Below are positions 1-7,703 of a stretch of 64,000 bases of DNA, in pieces. A program made the position numbers and the translations under genes. The stretch covers positions 1,499,045 to 1,563,044 of the forward strand of contig JAJEAN010000007.1 of the NCBI GenBank assembly GCA_022822725.1, read 5' to 3'. The first letter of the stretch is position 1. Every line of letters begins with the position of its first letter. The DNA is from Candidatus Latescibacterota bacterium. Lineage in GTDB: Bacteria > JAAXHH01. The notes beneath the pieces were generated by a model that saw only the letters and a list, made by a program, of their open reading frames with translations, searched no databases and was not told where the DNA came from.

Positions 1-176
1 GCGGAAAAGATCAGGCCGGACTGGGTGTTGTTCAGTCCCCATTCCGAGCGGATGAACGGAAGGGACGCGACATAACTCGAGGAGGACAGCAGGATGAGAA
101 ACAGCACGCCGCTCAACCCGGCGAGCCAGGCTATGTCGGACCAGGAGGTCTGTGCGGCGCCGCTTCGATGGTTCAT
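1..176 (-). CDS. MFS transporter, N-terminal part (runs off left edge)
   Basis: Only the first 58 codons are inside the window. The start is the ATG at 176-174. A polar leader of about 13 residues is followed by a hydrophobic stretch (residues ~16-38) that reads as a first membrane helix, then by a loop containing EWGLNNTQSGLI and the start of a second hydrophobic segment. That loop pattern between helices 1 and 2 is typical of major facilitator transporters. The substrate cannot be told from this fragment, and another polytopic family is possible. Confidence 0.6.
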   Translation of the reverse strand, partial: MNHRSGAAQTSWSDIAWLAGLSGVLFLILLSSSSYVASLPFIRSEWGLNNTQSGLIFS

Positions 177-369
177 CTCGTCGTTTTGAGGGGAATCGGA
201 GTGGTTCGAAGGAAGCGACAGGATAGTACCTGCTGCAATTGGGACCCGGTAGCCACCGATATCTTGCTCAGAGTGAATCCCTCAGAAACTTCACGTGCAC
301 GGTAGTCTTAGTTCGGATACTATATTGGGGGTCGTTACAAGATTGACATTACAAAACTCAGCCGGCCTT

Positions 370-1470
370 CTACCCGCTGGAAACGTCACCGACGCTGTTG
401 TGAATCAGTTCCGCTACGATACGAATCTTCTCCGTTACGGAGTTCAGTACCGCGTCAAATTCGACTTCGGTGGGCAAAAGAATTGGGACGAGTAAGGTGG
501 AGCCTTCATCGAAACATTCGGGAGGGTCCTTTTGCATCAAGGGCCTCAGAACCTCCCGAGTACGGTCTATCGGAACCGAATTGATCTCTGTCCACTGTTC
601 AAAGTGCAACCAGAGCGGAGTATCGGGATATTCACCCCGGGCCCAACTGCCGGAATCTATACCGAACCACGTACCAGTACCGGCAATACGCAAGTATCGT
701 CCGTAACCCCTGTACTTCGGGGTGATCCGCAAACCGTCGATATCTGCGCATCCGTACTCAACCGCCCGCGTTGTTGAGTCGTCGACCAGTTGCCTAAGTC
801 CATTCAGGCGCCGTGGAAACCTGGGCGCCAATTCCTCTGGACCAATCGGTGGAAATTCACTTTCATCTATTCTTTTAACAAAACCCTTGAGTTGTTTGAT
901 CTCGTCGATCATTTCCGAGTCGACAGCGTTATCGAGGCGATTTAGTAGATCCGGCCAACTGGTTAACATCAGGTACTTTGGCCGGGAATCCTCTACAATT
1001 ACGCTGGTACTCTTGAATTCTGTATTGACTAAACTACGGATCGTACCGACAGCACCTGCCAGGCGCTGCAGTTCTGCCCAAAGCGTTTCGGTCCTGGAGA
1101 CAGGCGCGACGAACAATAAGGTTTTTGCTTTATCTGTTTCACTTGCCTCCAGTCGTTCAAGATATGCATTCGGCTGATTTCCGGTAAGTCCGGCCCAGAA
1201 CTTCGCTTCGATGATCAGGCACTCGTTGCTATTTCGATCAAATCCGACCAGATCGGGTCGCGTCCCGTCCTCGCCACCTACTTGTGTCAGGACACTACTT
1301 ATTTCCCCTATATCCGCGCCGCCGACTCTTGCCAACTCCCCCAAGACCTTCCGAGCGGCAGCGGACTTCAAAATGTACCCAAGTGCTTCCACAGCGACAT
1401 CTTCGTGCCGCGACGAAAGCATCCAGGCAAGATGAGCAAGCAATGAATCATCTTTCGTGTTTTTTATCAC
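370..1470 (-). CDS. PD-(D/E)XK nuclease-like protein
   Basis: 366 residues from a GTG at 1470, with an AGGA-type ribosome site just upstream. Residues 70-90 hold the likely catalytic core: TRPDLVGFD supplies an acidic residue (D73) on a hairpin and LIIEAKFW supplies E88-x-K90, the usual D...ExK arrangement of restriction-like nucleases. The flanking N-terminal helical part and the long C-terminal part (ending near a WLHFEQW motif) match no domain I recognise. No signal peptide or membrane segment is seen. It stands alone, without a methylase or helicase partner. A nucleic-acid or defence role is an inference from the fold motif only. Confidence 0.6.
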   Translation of the reverse strand: MIKNTKDDSLLAHLAWMLSSRHEDVAVEALGYILKSAAARKVLGELARVGGADIGEISSVLTQVGGEDGTRPDLVGFDRNSNECLIIEAKFWAGLTGNQPNAYLERLEASETDKAKTLLFVAPVSRTETLWAELQRLAGAVGTIRSLVNTEFKSTSVIVEDSRPKYLMLTSWPDLLNRLDNAVDSEMIDEIKQLKGFVKRIDESEFPPIGPEELAPRFPRRLNGLRQLVDDSTTRAVEYGCADIDGLRITPKYRGYGRYLRIAGTGTWFGIDSGSWARGEYPDTPLWLHFEQWTEINSVPIDRTREVLRPLMQKDPPECFDEGSTLLVPILLPTEVEFDAVLNSVTEKIRIVAELIHNSVGDVSSG

Positions 1471-1600
1471 TTTCCAATTCCTTTCGTGGTATTAGACATG
1501 GTTGCATCCAACGAACATTCAGCCAATTAAAAGCGTTCTTACCGGACTTATCAACGATTACATTTCATGAATTGGTTCAAACGAAGAAGGGGGGCGGACC

Positions 1601-2167
1601 ATAAGTACTCAAAAAAGCCAGGACAAAACCTACCTGGCCCTGCTGCGCGGAATCAATGTCGGTGGCAAGAACGTCATCAAGATGGCGGACCTGCGGGAAT
1701 GTTTCGAGGCTGAAGGCTTCCGCGATGTCGTCACCTACATCCAGAGCGGGAACGTGATCTTCCGTGCGCCTTCCTCCGGACTGAGGACCTTGACGAACCA
1801 GATCGAGAAGATGCTGGCCGCGGCGTTCGATTACGAAGCGAGTGTGGTGATGCGCTCTCGGAAGCAGATGCGGGCAGTGGTTTCCGATGCGCCGGCGGGG
1901 TTTGGCGAACAACCGGAGACGTACCGCTACGACGTCATTTTCCTGAAGGCCCCTCTTACGGCAACGGCCGCCATGGAGGGCGTCCCTGCCAGGTCAGGCG
2001 TGGATGAATCCTGGGCAGGCAGCGGTGTGCTTTACTTCTCAAGACGCATCGACCAGGCCTCGCGGAGCTATCTCAGCCGTCTTGCGTCGATGCCCTTGTA
2101 CCAGCGCGTGACCGTCCGCAACTGGAACACGACGACCCGGTTGCTAGAGCTGATGGAGAAAGCCTGA
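1601..2167 (+). CDS. DUF1697 family protein with no standard start codon
   Basis: The conserved DUF1697 opening (YLALLRGINVGG, then KNVIKMADLRECF) is encoded from about 1631, upstream of the first in-frame ATG at 1682. The reading frame is open back to a stop at 1568, but it contains no ATG, GTG or TTG before 1682. The best placed candidate is ATA at 1601, nine bases after an AGAAGGGGGG purine run; CTG codons at 1634-1643 are less likely because they fall inside the conserved block. From 1601 the product is 188 residues, normal for the family, whose function is unknown. Starting at 1682 would delete the first conserved strand. Confidence 0.7.
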   Translation: MSTQKSQDKTYLALLRGINVGGKNVIKMADLRECFEAEGFRDVVTYIQSGNVIFRAPSSGLRTLTNQIEKMLAAAFDYEASVVMRSRKQMRAVVSDAPAGFGEQPETYRYDVIFLKAPLTATAAMEGVPARSGVDESWAGSGVLYFSRRIDQASRSYLSRLASMPLYQRVTVRNWNTTTRLLELMEKA

Positions 2168-2205
2168 ATCCCGGCCAAACGGTCCAATCCCCTTGGCCGG
2201 TGCCA

Positions 2206-2307
2206 GCGGTCTTCCGTTCCCAGCGGTCTTCCGTTCCCAGCGGACTACCGTTACCTGCGGACTACCGTTCCCTGCGGATTACTGTTCCCTGCGGTCTACT
2301 GTTAGCG
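2206..2307. repeat. 17-bp tandem repeat, about six copies, intergenic
   Basis: Units begin GCGGTCTTCCGTTCCCA and drift to GCGGACTACCGTTACCT and GCGGATTACTGTTCCCT. The array starts 38 bases after the DUF1697 stop and fills most of the gap to the convergent lipoprotein gene. It is tandem without spacers, so it is not a CRISPR. Confidence 0.8.
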
Positions 2308-2357
2308 GACTTGAACAGTGCTGCCTGAGCAGAGCGATGCCAATCGAGGGCAAGGCA

Positions 2358-2894
2358 TCACTCCTTACCGCACCGTCCATCTCTAAACACCAAAGCCGGC
2401 TCGTTGGGAATCGAGCAGTCGGAAATGTATCCATAAAGCGCATTCATCTCGTCTTCAAAGGCGTCATACGCTGTCAGCCGTTCGACAAGCGCCGTAGAAT
2501 CTGTTGACGCGACGGAGTAAACGATGTACTCCCATGGACCGCCGCAGGGCTTGGAACCCAGGCCCGCGTAGCGACAATCGGCGATTGACGCGCCCTCGGC
2601 GTCGCCAATGAGCGCGTCGATTTCCCGCCGCATCTCCATTAACCGGGCACGGTCGCCATCCTCGGTCCGCTGCTCCTCCTCGACCGGAGGCTCCTCCTCG
2701 ACCGGTTGCTCCTCCTCGACCGGCTGCTCCTCCCCGACCGGCGGCTCCTCCCCGACCGGTTGCTCCTCCTCGGCCGGTTGCTCCTCCTCGGCCGGCTGCT
2801 CTTCGCCATTGTTGTCTGGTCCAACAATAGGATCGCGGTCTTCACAGGCGAGGAGGGAGACGGAGATCCATACCGCCGCAACCAGGTATCGCAT
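2358..2894 (-). CDS. Small lipoprotein with an acidic proline repeat
   Basis: 178 residues from the ATG at 2894, chosen because an AAAGGA site lies about 7 bases upstream and the product begins with a clean lipoprotein signal (MRYLVAAVWISVSLLAC, lipobox LLAC at residue 17). Export and lipid anchoring are therefore likely. Residues ~30-80 are eight copies of a six-residue acidic unit (EEQPVE variants), probably a spacer that holds the C-terminal domain off the membrane. The C-terminal ~95 residues contain several cysteines (ADCRY, KPCGG, SDCSI, GRCGK) that could form disulfides. No family recognised. Confidence 0.7.
   Translation of the reverse strand: MRYLVAAVWISVSLLACEDRDPIVGPDNNGEEQPAEEEQPAEEEQPVGEEPPVGEEQPVEEEQPVEEEPPVEEEQRTEDGDRARLMEMRREIDALIGDAEGASIADCRYAGLGSKPCGGPWEYIVYSVASTDSTALVERLTAYDAFEDEMNALYGYISDCSIPNEPALVFRDGRCGKE
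2668..2811. repeat. 18-bp tandem repeat, eight copies, inside the lipoprotein gene
   Basis: Eight contiguous 18-bp units (GGNNGCTCCTCCTCGACC on the plus strand) encode the six-residue acidic unit of the overlapping lipoprotein. Unit length is a multiple of three, so copy number can change without loss of frame. Confidence 0.9.
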
Positions 2895-3070
2895 GAGTTT
2901 TCCTTTCTGTCGAACAAGCGTCATCGTTCCTATAATGGGGAACGTTTCACTTCACGAATAGTTCCTCTTCCGAGCCTGGCGAATGACCATGCTGGCGACT
3001 TTGTTTTCCAACTGTCCGAAGAGCGGGTATTTCATCCGATGCCGCGTGTGAATCCTCTGGTTAATCTCTA

Positions 3071-3112
3071 TAGTAACCTTAACATAGTAGCCTTAACATA
3101 GTAGCCTTAACA
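3071..3112. repeat. 14-bp tandem repeat, three copies
   Basis: TAGTAACCTTAACA followed by two copies of TAGTAGCCTTAACA, about 45 bases upstream of the oxidoreductase start. The array is AT-rich and may overlap its promoter region. Confidence 0.85.
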
Positions 3113-3154
3113 CCTTCTTTTCTCGAGTTCCGTAGCAGGAAAGGTGAATTCACC

Positions 3155-4312
3155 ATGCGACAGTACCGTGTTGCTATTCTGGGCTGCCGCGGCCGGGGCA
3201 CGGCCGCGGGCCGCGCGTACCATCAGCATCCACGCACCGAGGTTGTGGCACTATGCGATCTCGTGCCCGAGCTATTGGCGACCCTCGGTGACGAACTGGG
3301 GGTTGCAGCTCGATATGACGATCTCGACCGGATGATCGAGGCCGAGGCCCCGGACATTGTCGCCATTCCCACGGGTACCGAGTTCCACTATCCGCTGGCC
3401 ATGCGCGTGCTGGAGCACGGAGTCCACATCGATATCGAAAAGCCGATCTGCACGACCCTGGCCGAGGCCGACGCGGTGCTGGCCAAGGCCGCAGAGAAAG
3501 GCGTCCAGGTAGCCGTGCATCACCAGGGGCGCACCGGCGGCGCGCTGCAAGCCGTCAAAGCGGCGATTGCCGAGGGCCGGATCGGCGACCTGCGCTACCT
3601 GCAGGGCAGCGGCAAAGGCTACTACGGCGGCTACGGCCTGATGAATATCGCCACGCATTCGCTAAATGCCATGCTCGGCGTTGCCGGCCCGGTGCGAAGC
3701 GTGCAGGCCGTGGCCCTGACCGATGGCCGCCAAATCACCCCCGAGGATGTGGTGCCTTCGCCAAGTGGCATGGGCTACATTGTCGGTGAGCACGTGACCG
3801 CGGCGCTTGCATTTGAACGCGGAATTTCGGGTGTCCTCCTGCAGCACCGCTTCCCGAAGATGGATTCAACGGCCTATATGATCGAGATCTATGGCACCGA
3901 GGGCAGGCTCTACTGGAAAAGCGGCGCCCCGTGGTTTCTGTCCACGCCGCACTTCGCCCCCGGCCATACCGAGTGGCAGCCGCTCGCTCCCATCGTGCCG
4001 GAGCACTACGATCCGGCGGGACCGGCTTCCCTGGAGGACTACCAGTTCGCCGATGAGTATGTGCAGGCGCTCGATGAGGGCCGTGCGCACGAGTGTTCGG
4101 GGGACGCCGGCCGCCATGTGCTGGAGATTCTGATGGGGATTTTCGAGTCGGGCGCACGCGGTCGGCGCGTGGACCTGCCGCAAGCGGAACGCGATCACCC
4201 GCTCCTGCGCTGGCGCGAGGAACACGGCCTGGGCCCGCCCGGCCCGATGCCGCGCCCCTATACGGAATGGATCGCCGCGGAAGACGGCCGTTTGGGCCGA
4301 AGTGCGGGCTAG
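3155..4312 (+). CDS. Gfo/Idh/MocA family oxidoreductase
   Basis: 385 residues from the ATG at 3155, preceded by AGGAAAGGTG. The N-terminal Rossmann fold binds NAD(P): VAILGCRGRGTAAG carries the glycine-rich loop (residues ~6-19). The family EKP motif appears in DIEKPICTT (residues ~95-103), where the lysine normally contacts substrate and cofactor. The C-terminal part (from ~130) is the mixed-sheet domain that binds a sugar or inositol-like substrate. No signal peptide, so cytosolic. It faces the amidohydrolase gene convergently. The specific substrate cannot be assigned. Confidence 0.88.
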   Translation: MRQYRVAILGCRGRGTAAGRAYHQHPRTEVVALCDLVPELLATLGDELGVAARYDDLDRMIEAEAPDIVAIPTGTEFHYPLAMRVLEHGVHIDIEKPICTTLAEADAVLAKAAEKGVQVAVHHQGRTGGALQAVKAAIAEGRIGDLRYLQGSGKGYYGGYGLMNIATHSLNAMLGVAGPVRSVQAVALTDGRQITPEDVVPSPSGMGYIVGEHVTAALAFERGISGVLLQHRFPKMDSTAYMIEIYGTEGRLYWKSGAPWFLSTPHFAPGHTEWQPLAPIVPEHYDPAGPASLEDYQFADEYVQALDEGRAHECSGDAGRHVLEILMGIFESGARGRRVDLPQAERDHPLLRWREEHGLGPPGPMPRPYTEWIAAEDGRLGRSAG

Positions 4313-4340
4313 CCGCCAGGCGCTTCCAACAGGCCGGCTT

Positions 4341-4394
4341 CAACCGCCAAGCCGGTCTCAACCGCCAAGCCGGTCTCAACCGCTGGGCCGCCTC
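4341..4394. repeat. 18-bp tandem repeat, three copies, between convergent genes
   Basis: CAACCGCCAAGCCGGTCT occurs twice exactly and a third time degenerate (CAACCGCTGGGCCGCCTC). It fills the short gap between the oxidoreductase stop and the amidohydrolase stop. Confidence 0.9.
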
Positions 4395-4398
4395 GTCC

Positions 4399-5514
4399 CT
4401 ATCCAGCCGACCTGCCCGTCCCCATGATACGCTCCATGTTCCCGCCCAATATCGCCGCCATCTCATCCTCGTCCAGGAACGAGCAGTAGCGCCTTACGTA
4501 ATCGAGGCTCTGGCGGTAGGTCCAATGCAGCAGTACGATGGGGATGTCCGTACCCCAGAGGATGCGGTCGGCGCCGAATCGCTCGACCATCCTTTCGAGG
4601 ACGGGACGCATCTGGGGCATGGGGTAGTCCCAGCGCGACTGCATGAACACGGCGAAGAGGATCTGGATGTGGAAGCGCGGGTGGTCCACGGGCGCGGTTT
4701 CGTAAATCTCATCGGGGATGTTGAACCGGTCGCCGTCGGCGAACATCCGCCAGGGGAATCCGTGGGTCACGATCACATCGACATCGGGAAAGCGGTCCAT
4801 CCAGGCTCGCAGTGAACGTAACTCTTCCAGGTACGCGGAAGGTGATCCGACCGCGCCGAGGGTGAAAAACACCGGGATGTCCAGCCCGGCCACCACCGTC
4901 CAGAACGGGTCGAAATCGGGCCCGGTCCATTCGGGCGACAGGTCGTAGAGCGGCCGGTGAAAGGGCGCGAACTGAAGCCCCGAAAGTCCGTGTACGCCGA
5001 TCGCCCGTTCCAGTTTCTCGATCGCGTCGCCGGTTCGGTCGGGCATCCACCACTCGGGCACCTGGGCCAGGCCCTGTATCCGCCCCGGATAGCGCCGGCA
5101 GCATGCCGCGATGTGCCTGTCGTCGAGTCCCATGTACGGCGTGCGGTGCAGGAGGGCCCGGTCGATGCCCGCGTAGTCCATTTCCGCTATCAGGAACTCC
5201 GCGGTGAAGGAGAAGTCCTCCGTCCACGGCGGCAAAGCCTGCTTTACATAATCCTCGCCATCTACCGTCCACTCCACCAGGCCGTGATCTCCGGTGCGGA
5301 AGTCCGCGTCCCGCAGGCCCTCGAATCGCCAGGATAGGTCGGGATCGTAAAGTCCCGTGGCGTCGGCCGGAGCGCGGTCATCGCGCCGCCAGACCGGTTG
5401 CTGACGGGCCTGAGACATGAACAGCTGCAGATGTCGCCGGAATTCGGCGGGGTCGTCGAAACCACCGATATCGCGTGGAGCGGGAAAGCAATAGGCATGT
5501 CCGTCGTAGATCAT
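4399..5514 (-). CDS. Amidohydrolase family 2 (metal-dependent TIM barrel) protein
   Basis: 371 residues, ATG at 5514. Metal-site motifs of the amidohydrolase-2 group are in order: DGHAY near the N-terminus (first metal strand), VIVTHGFPW around residue 245 (metal histidine) and ILWGTDIP around residue 315 (catalytic aspartate). The family includes decarboxylases and lactone hydrolases acting on aromatic or sugar acids. No signal peptide. The neighbouring oxidoreductase on the other strand may work on related compounds, but nothing in the sequence shows this. Confidence 0.82.
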   Translation of the reverse strand: MIYDGHAYCFPAPRDIGGFDDPAEFRRHLQLFMSQARQQPVWRRDDRAPADATGLYDPDLSWRFEGLRDADFRTGDHGLVEWTVDGEDYVKQALPPWTEDFSFTAEFLIAEMDYAGIDRALLHRTPYMGLDDRHIAACCRRYPGRIQGLAQVPEWWMPDRTGDAIEKLERAIGVHGLSGLQFAPFHRPLYDLSPEWTGPDFDPFWTVVAGLDIPVFFTLGAVGSPSAYLEELRSLRAWMDRFPDVDVIVTHGFPWRMFADGDRFNIPDEIYETAPVDHPRFHIQILFAVFMQSRWDYPMPQMRPVLERMVERFGADRILWGTDIPIVLLHWTYRQSLDYVRRYCSFLDEDEMAAILGGNMERIMGTGRSAG

Positions 5515-5578
5515 GTTTTAGTCTTTATAGTAAGCGGCCTATTGACAGACTGAACCAAAAAACCGACTACAAATCGCC

Positions 5579-5607
5579 TTTACATTTAAGCAATCATACT
5601 TCATAAT
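5579..5607 (+). promoter_or_regulatory. Possible sigma70-type promoter for the DUF4258/DUF2283 pair
   Basis: TTTACA, a 17-bp spacer and CATAAT lie about 64 bases upstream of the DUF4258 start in an AT-rich gap. Spacing is ideal; both hexamers are one or two bases off consensus. Confidence 0.4.
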
Positions 5608-5670
5608 ACCTATGGTGTTCTAAATGGCGAAGAGCAGGCTTCTTAAATTGCAGTACCCGAATTAATTAAG

Positions 5671-5916
5671 ATGGAATATACTGCACACGCCCTTCGTGTT
5701 ATAAAGGAACGAAAAATCCACTTGGAGTGGATAGATAGAGCAGTATCAGAACCGGATTTACGTATAGATGACCCAGAAGATATTGAAGTAGAGCGGTTCT
5801 ACAAACGCATTTCGGAGCGGAACGACCGTGTGTTGCGTGTGGCAGTAAACACACGGATAAATCCCTGGCGAGTCGTGAGTGTGTTTTTCGACCGTGGAAT
5901 GAGGAAGAGACTATGA
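5671..5916 (+). CDS. DUF4258 domain protein
   Basis: 81 residues from the ATG at 5671. It matches the DUF4258 pattern: an N-terminal helix with TAHALRVIKERKI, a central IDDPEDIEVERFYK strand region and a C-terminal VSVFFDRGMRKR. These small proteins share the compact fold of BrnT/RelE-like toxins, but DUF4258 members are not generally proven toxins. It overlaps the next gene by ATGA, so the two are co-translated. The pair is AT-richer than its surroundings, which suggests acquisition. Confidence 0.75.
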   Translation: MEYTAHALRVIKERKIHLEWIDRAVSEPDLRIDDPEDIEVERFYKRISERNDRVLRVAVNTRINPWRVVSVFFDRGMRKRL

Positions 5917-6113
5917 AACTCCAAGTAGACAAAGATGCAGACGCTCTTTATTTACGTCTCGACGATTCTAACATCGTCGAGTCTGTGGAAGTCTCACCTG
6001 GGGTCGTACTCGACTACAACGAGTCGAACGAAGTGGTGGGCGTGGAATTGCTTCAGCTTTCGAAACGCTCTGCTAACCTGAACCTCTCCGCACTAGAATT
6101 CGAAACAGCTTGA
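5913..6113 (+). CDS. DUF2283 domain protein
   Basis: 66 residues from the ATG at 5913, sharing four bases with the DUF4258 stop. The opening KLQVDKDADALYLRL and the later VVLDYNESNEVVGVELL are the two hallmark segments of DUF2283. These proteins often sit directly behind DUF4258 genes, an arrangement that looks like a toxin-antitoxin module although the activity is not established. A 172-bp gap with no recognisable feature follows. Confidence 0.8.
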   Translation: MKLQVDKDADALYLRLDDSNIVESVEVSPGVVLDYNESNEVVGVELLQLSKRSANLNLSALEFETA

Positions 6114-6285
6114 GCAAGTCCGTTTGCTGTGATACTCCCTCCCGGTAATTGAAAGCTCGCCTGATTACTTTAGTGTATTTTCCTATCTTAACAAAGATGC
6201 CAGACCGACTATCTCGGTGCTCGCAAACTACCTGCAACTGTTCTGCTAGCCCTGGAAGATACACCGTCCAAACGCCGGATAGTTC

Positions 6286-7095
6286 ATGTCAATGACCAAA
6301 ACCCCCGCCACGCCCGGCCATCCCACGGACGCCGAACGCTTCCTCTTCGACACCAACGGTTACCTGGTGCTGGAGGGCTTCCTTCCTCCAGCGCTGGTCG
6401 ATTCACTCAACGCCGCGCTGGCGCGGACGATTGCCCGCCGGCGCGAGCCCGGTTTCAGACGAGCGCACGAACCGGCCTTCGCCGACCGGCTGGGCAGGGC
6501 CAACGCGCGGGTCATGCACCTGCTGGCCGAAGACCCGCTCTTTCTGGACATGCTCGACTACGAGCCGATGATGGCCTACGTCCACGGCCTGTTCAACGAG
6601 ATGCCCCACCTGCATTCCACGGATGCCTTCTACGAGATCGAACCCGAGGAATACCACGGACAGGGCTGGCATACGGACGGGATCCAGGACGGATTCCGTG
6701 ACTTCCGGCCGCACGTTCCGTTGTTGCAGTTCAAGATAGGGTATTACCTGAGCGACATGTCCGAACCCGATCAGGGCAACCTGAACCTCGTTCCCGGCAG
6801 CCACAAGTCCCTGGTCGAACCGGACGCGAAGAACGGCATGCCTGGCGCGACGCAGATTTGCGGGCGGCCCGGCACGGCTGTGCTCTTCCACAACGGGGTA
6901 TTGCATTCGGCCGGTCCGTTCACGCGCCGCGGGGGGAAAAGGGTCATCCTGTACTACGGATACGAACACCCGTGGATGCTGGCGTGCGCGGAACAGTGGC
7001 GGTACGACAGGGGCTTCCTGAACAGTCTCACCCCGGCGCGGCGGCGCTTCTTCCATGGTTTCGTCTTCAATCCGCCGGAGTACCGCTGGGGTTGA
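6286..7095 (+). CDS. Phytanoyl-CoA dioxygenase (PhyH) family protein
   Basis: 269 residues. The Fe(II)/2-oxoglutarate site of the PhyH family is visible: GWHTDG gives the HxD pair (H129, D131) and VLHSAGPF gives the distal histidine (about H207). The likely 2-oxoglutarate-binding arginines follow in FTRRGGKR. The N-terminal GYLVLEGFLP is also typical. Members hydroxylate diverse small molecules, so the substrate is unknown. No signal peptide, hence cytosolic. Its last 29 bases overlap the convergent aspartic protease remnant. ATG at 6286 is used; a second ATG two codons later is equally possible. Confidence 0.88.
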   Translation: MSMTKTPATPGHPTDAERFLFDTNGYLVLEGFLPPALVDSLNAALARTIARRREPGFRRAHEPAFADRLGRANARVMHLLAEDPLFLDMLDYEPMMAYVHGLFNEMPHLHSTDAFYEIEPEEYHGQGWHTDGIQDGFRDFRPHVPLLQFKIGYYLSDMSEPDQGNLNLVPGSHKSLVEPDAKNGMPGATQICGRPGTAVLFHNGVLHSAGPFTRRGGKRVILYYGYEHPWMLACAEQWRYDRGFLNSLTPARRRFFHGFVFNPPEYRWG

Positions 7096-7477
7096 TTGGA
7101 CGGCGCGTCGCATTACGCTTCATCATGATGCCCGGGAGCCGCTTCAGTCCTTCATTGCGAGGATCGATCTCGAATCCGCCGGACTCCAGGGCGGTCACAC
7201 CGAGCAGTGGTTCCGTCCCTTCCGGGCCATAGGCTATGGTCCCGCCAACGATCACTCCTTCGAACTCGATCTCGGCGACCGTTGCTTCCAACGTCACCGG
7301 TTTTCCGTCCGCGAGTACCTAGTCGCGACTTCCCCTCGGTTGAAGGCCAATCGCTTCGAGGGTTCCCCCTGGCACGAGCGAGTCGAACGCCCCGGTATCG
7401 ACGATGAACTCACCTGTCCAGCTACGCCGCGGCTCCGCGGGATTGCGGATCGTCACATCGACATAAGTGGTGCCCAC
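7067..7477 (-). pseudogene. Retropepsin-like (clan AA) aspartic protease split by an in-frame TAG
   Basis: The reading frame starts at a GTG (7477-7475) placed ideally behind AGGAGGG and would encode 136 residues. GEFIVDTGAFDSLVP contains the DTG catalytic triad seen as DTGA in this family, and the C-terminal half includes LLGVTALESGG, the conserved segment near the end of the fold. Between them a single TAG codon (7321-7319) interrupts the frame after GSRD. Frame is preserved on both sides, so this is a point nonsense mutation or a readthrough site, not a deletion. The real codon there was probably a sense codon before VLADGKPV. Usual length for such bacterial retropepsins is 110-140 residues. 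Confidence 0.75.
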
Positions 7478-7613
7478 ACTAACTACCCTCCTGCTTGCGC
7501 ATTCTATTTGATGATTCTGGTCATACCGGATGATCCGACGTGCCCTGTCATTGAATATAGTCGAAATCCACCGGGTTTCTATTCGACTTTTTTCTGAAGT
7601 GTACTTTGATCGG

Positions 7614-7643
7614 GTGTACATTGGCTATGTGTACATTGGCTAT
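7614..7643. repeat. 15-bp exact tandem duplication
   Basis: GTGTACATTGGCTAT is present twice in a row, about 60 bases upstream of the giant lipoprotein start. Confidence 0.9.
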
Positions 7644-7703
7644 ATTAAGAATGGAACAATCCAAAAACGCAGTAACACGCATGATCCTCGACGCGTCTCG
7701 CCA

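Noticed and set aside
6073-6264. 63-codon minus-strand frame behind the DUF2283 gene
   Set aside because: No family likeness, overlaps the DUF2283 end and has no ribosome site; kept as unassigned gap.
7530-7703. 58-codon upstream extension of the giant lipoprotein
   Set aside because: It runs through the 15-bp duplication and has no signal; the lipoprotein signal starts at 7704.
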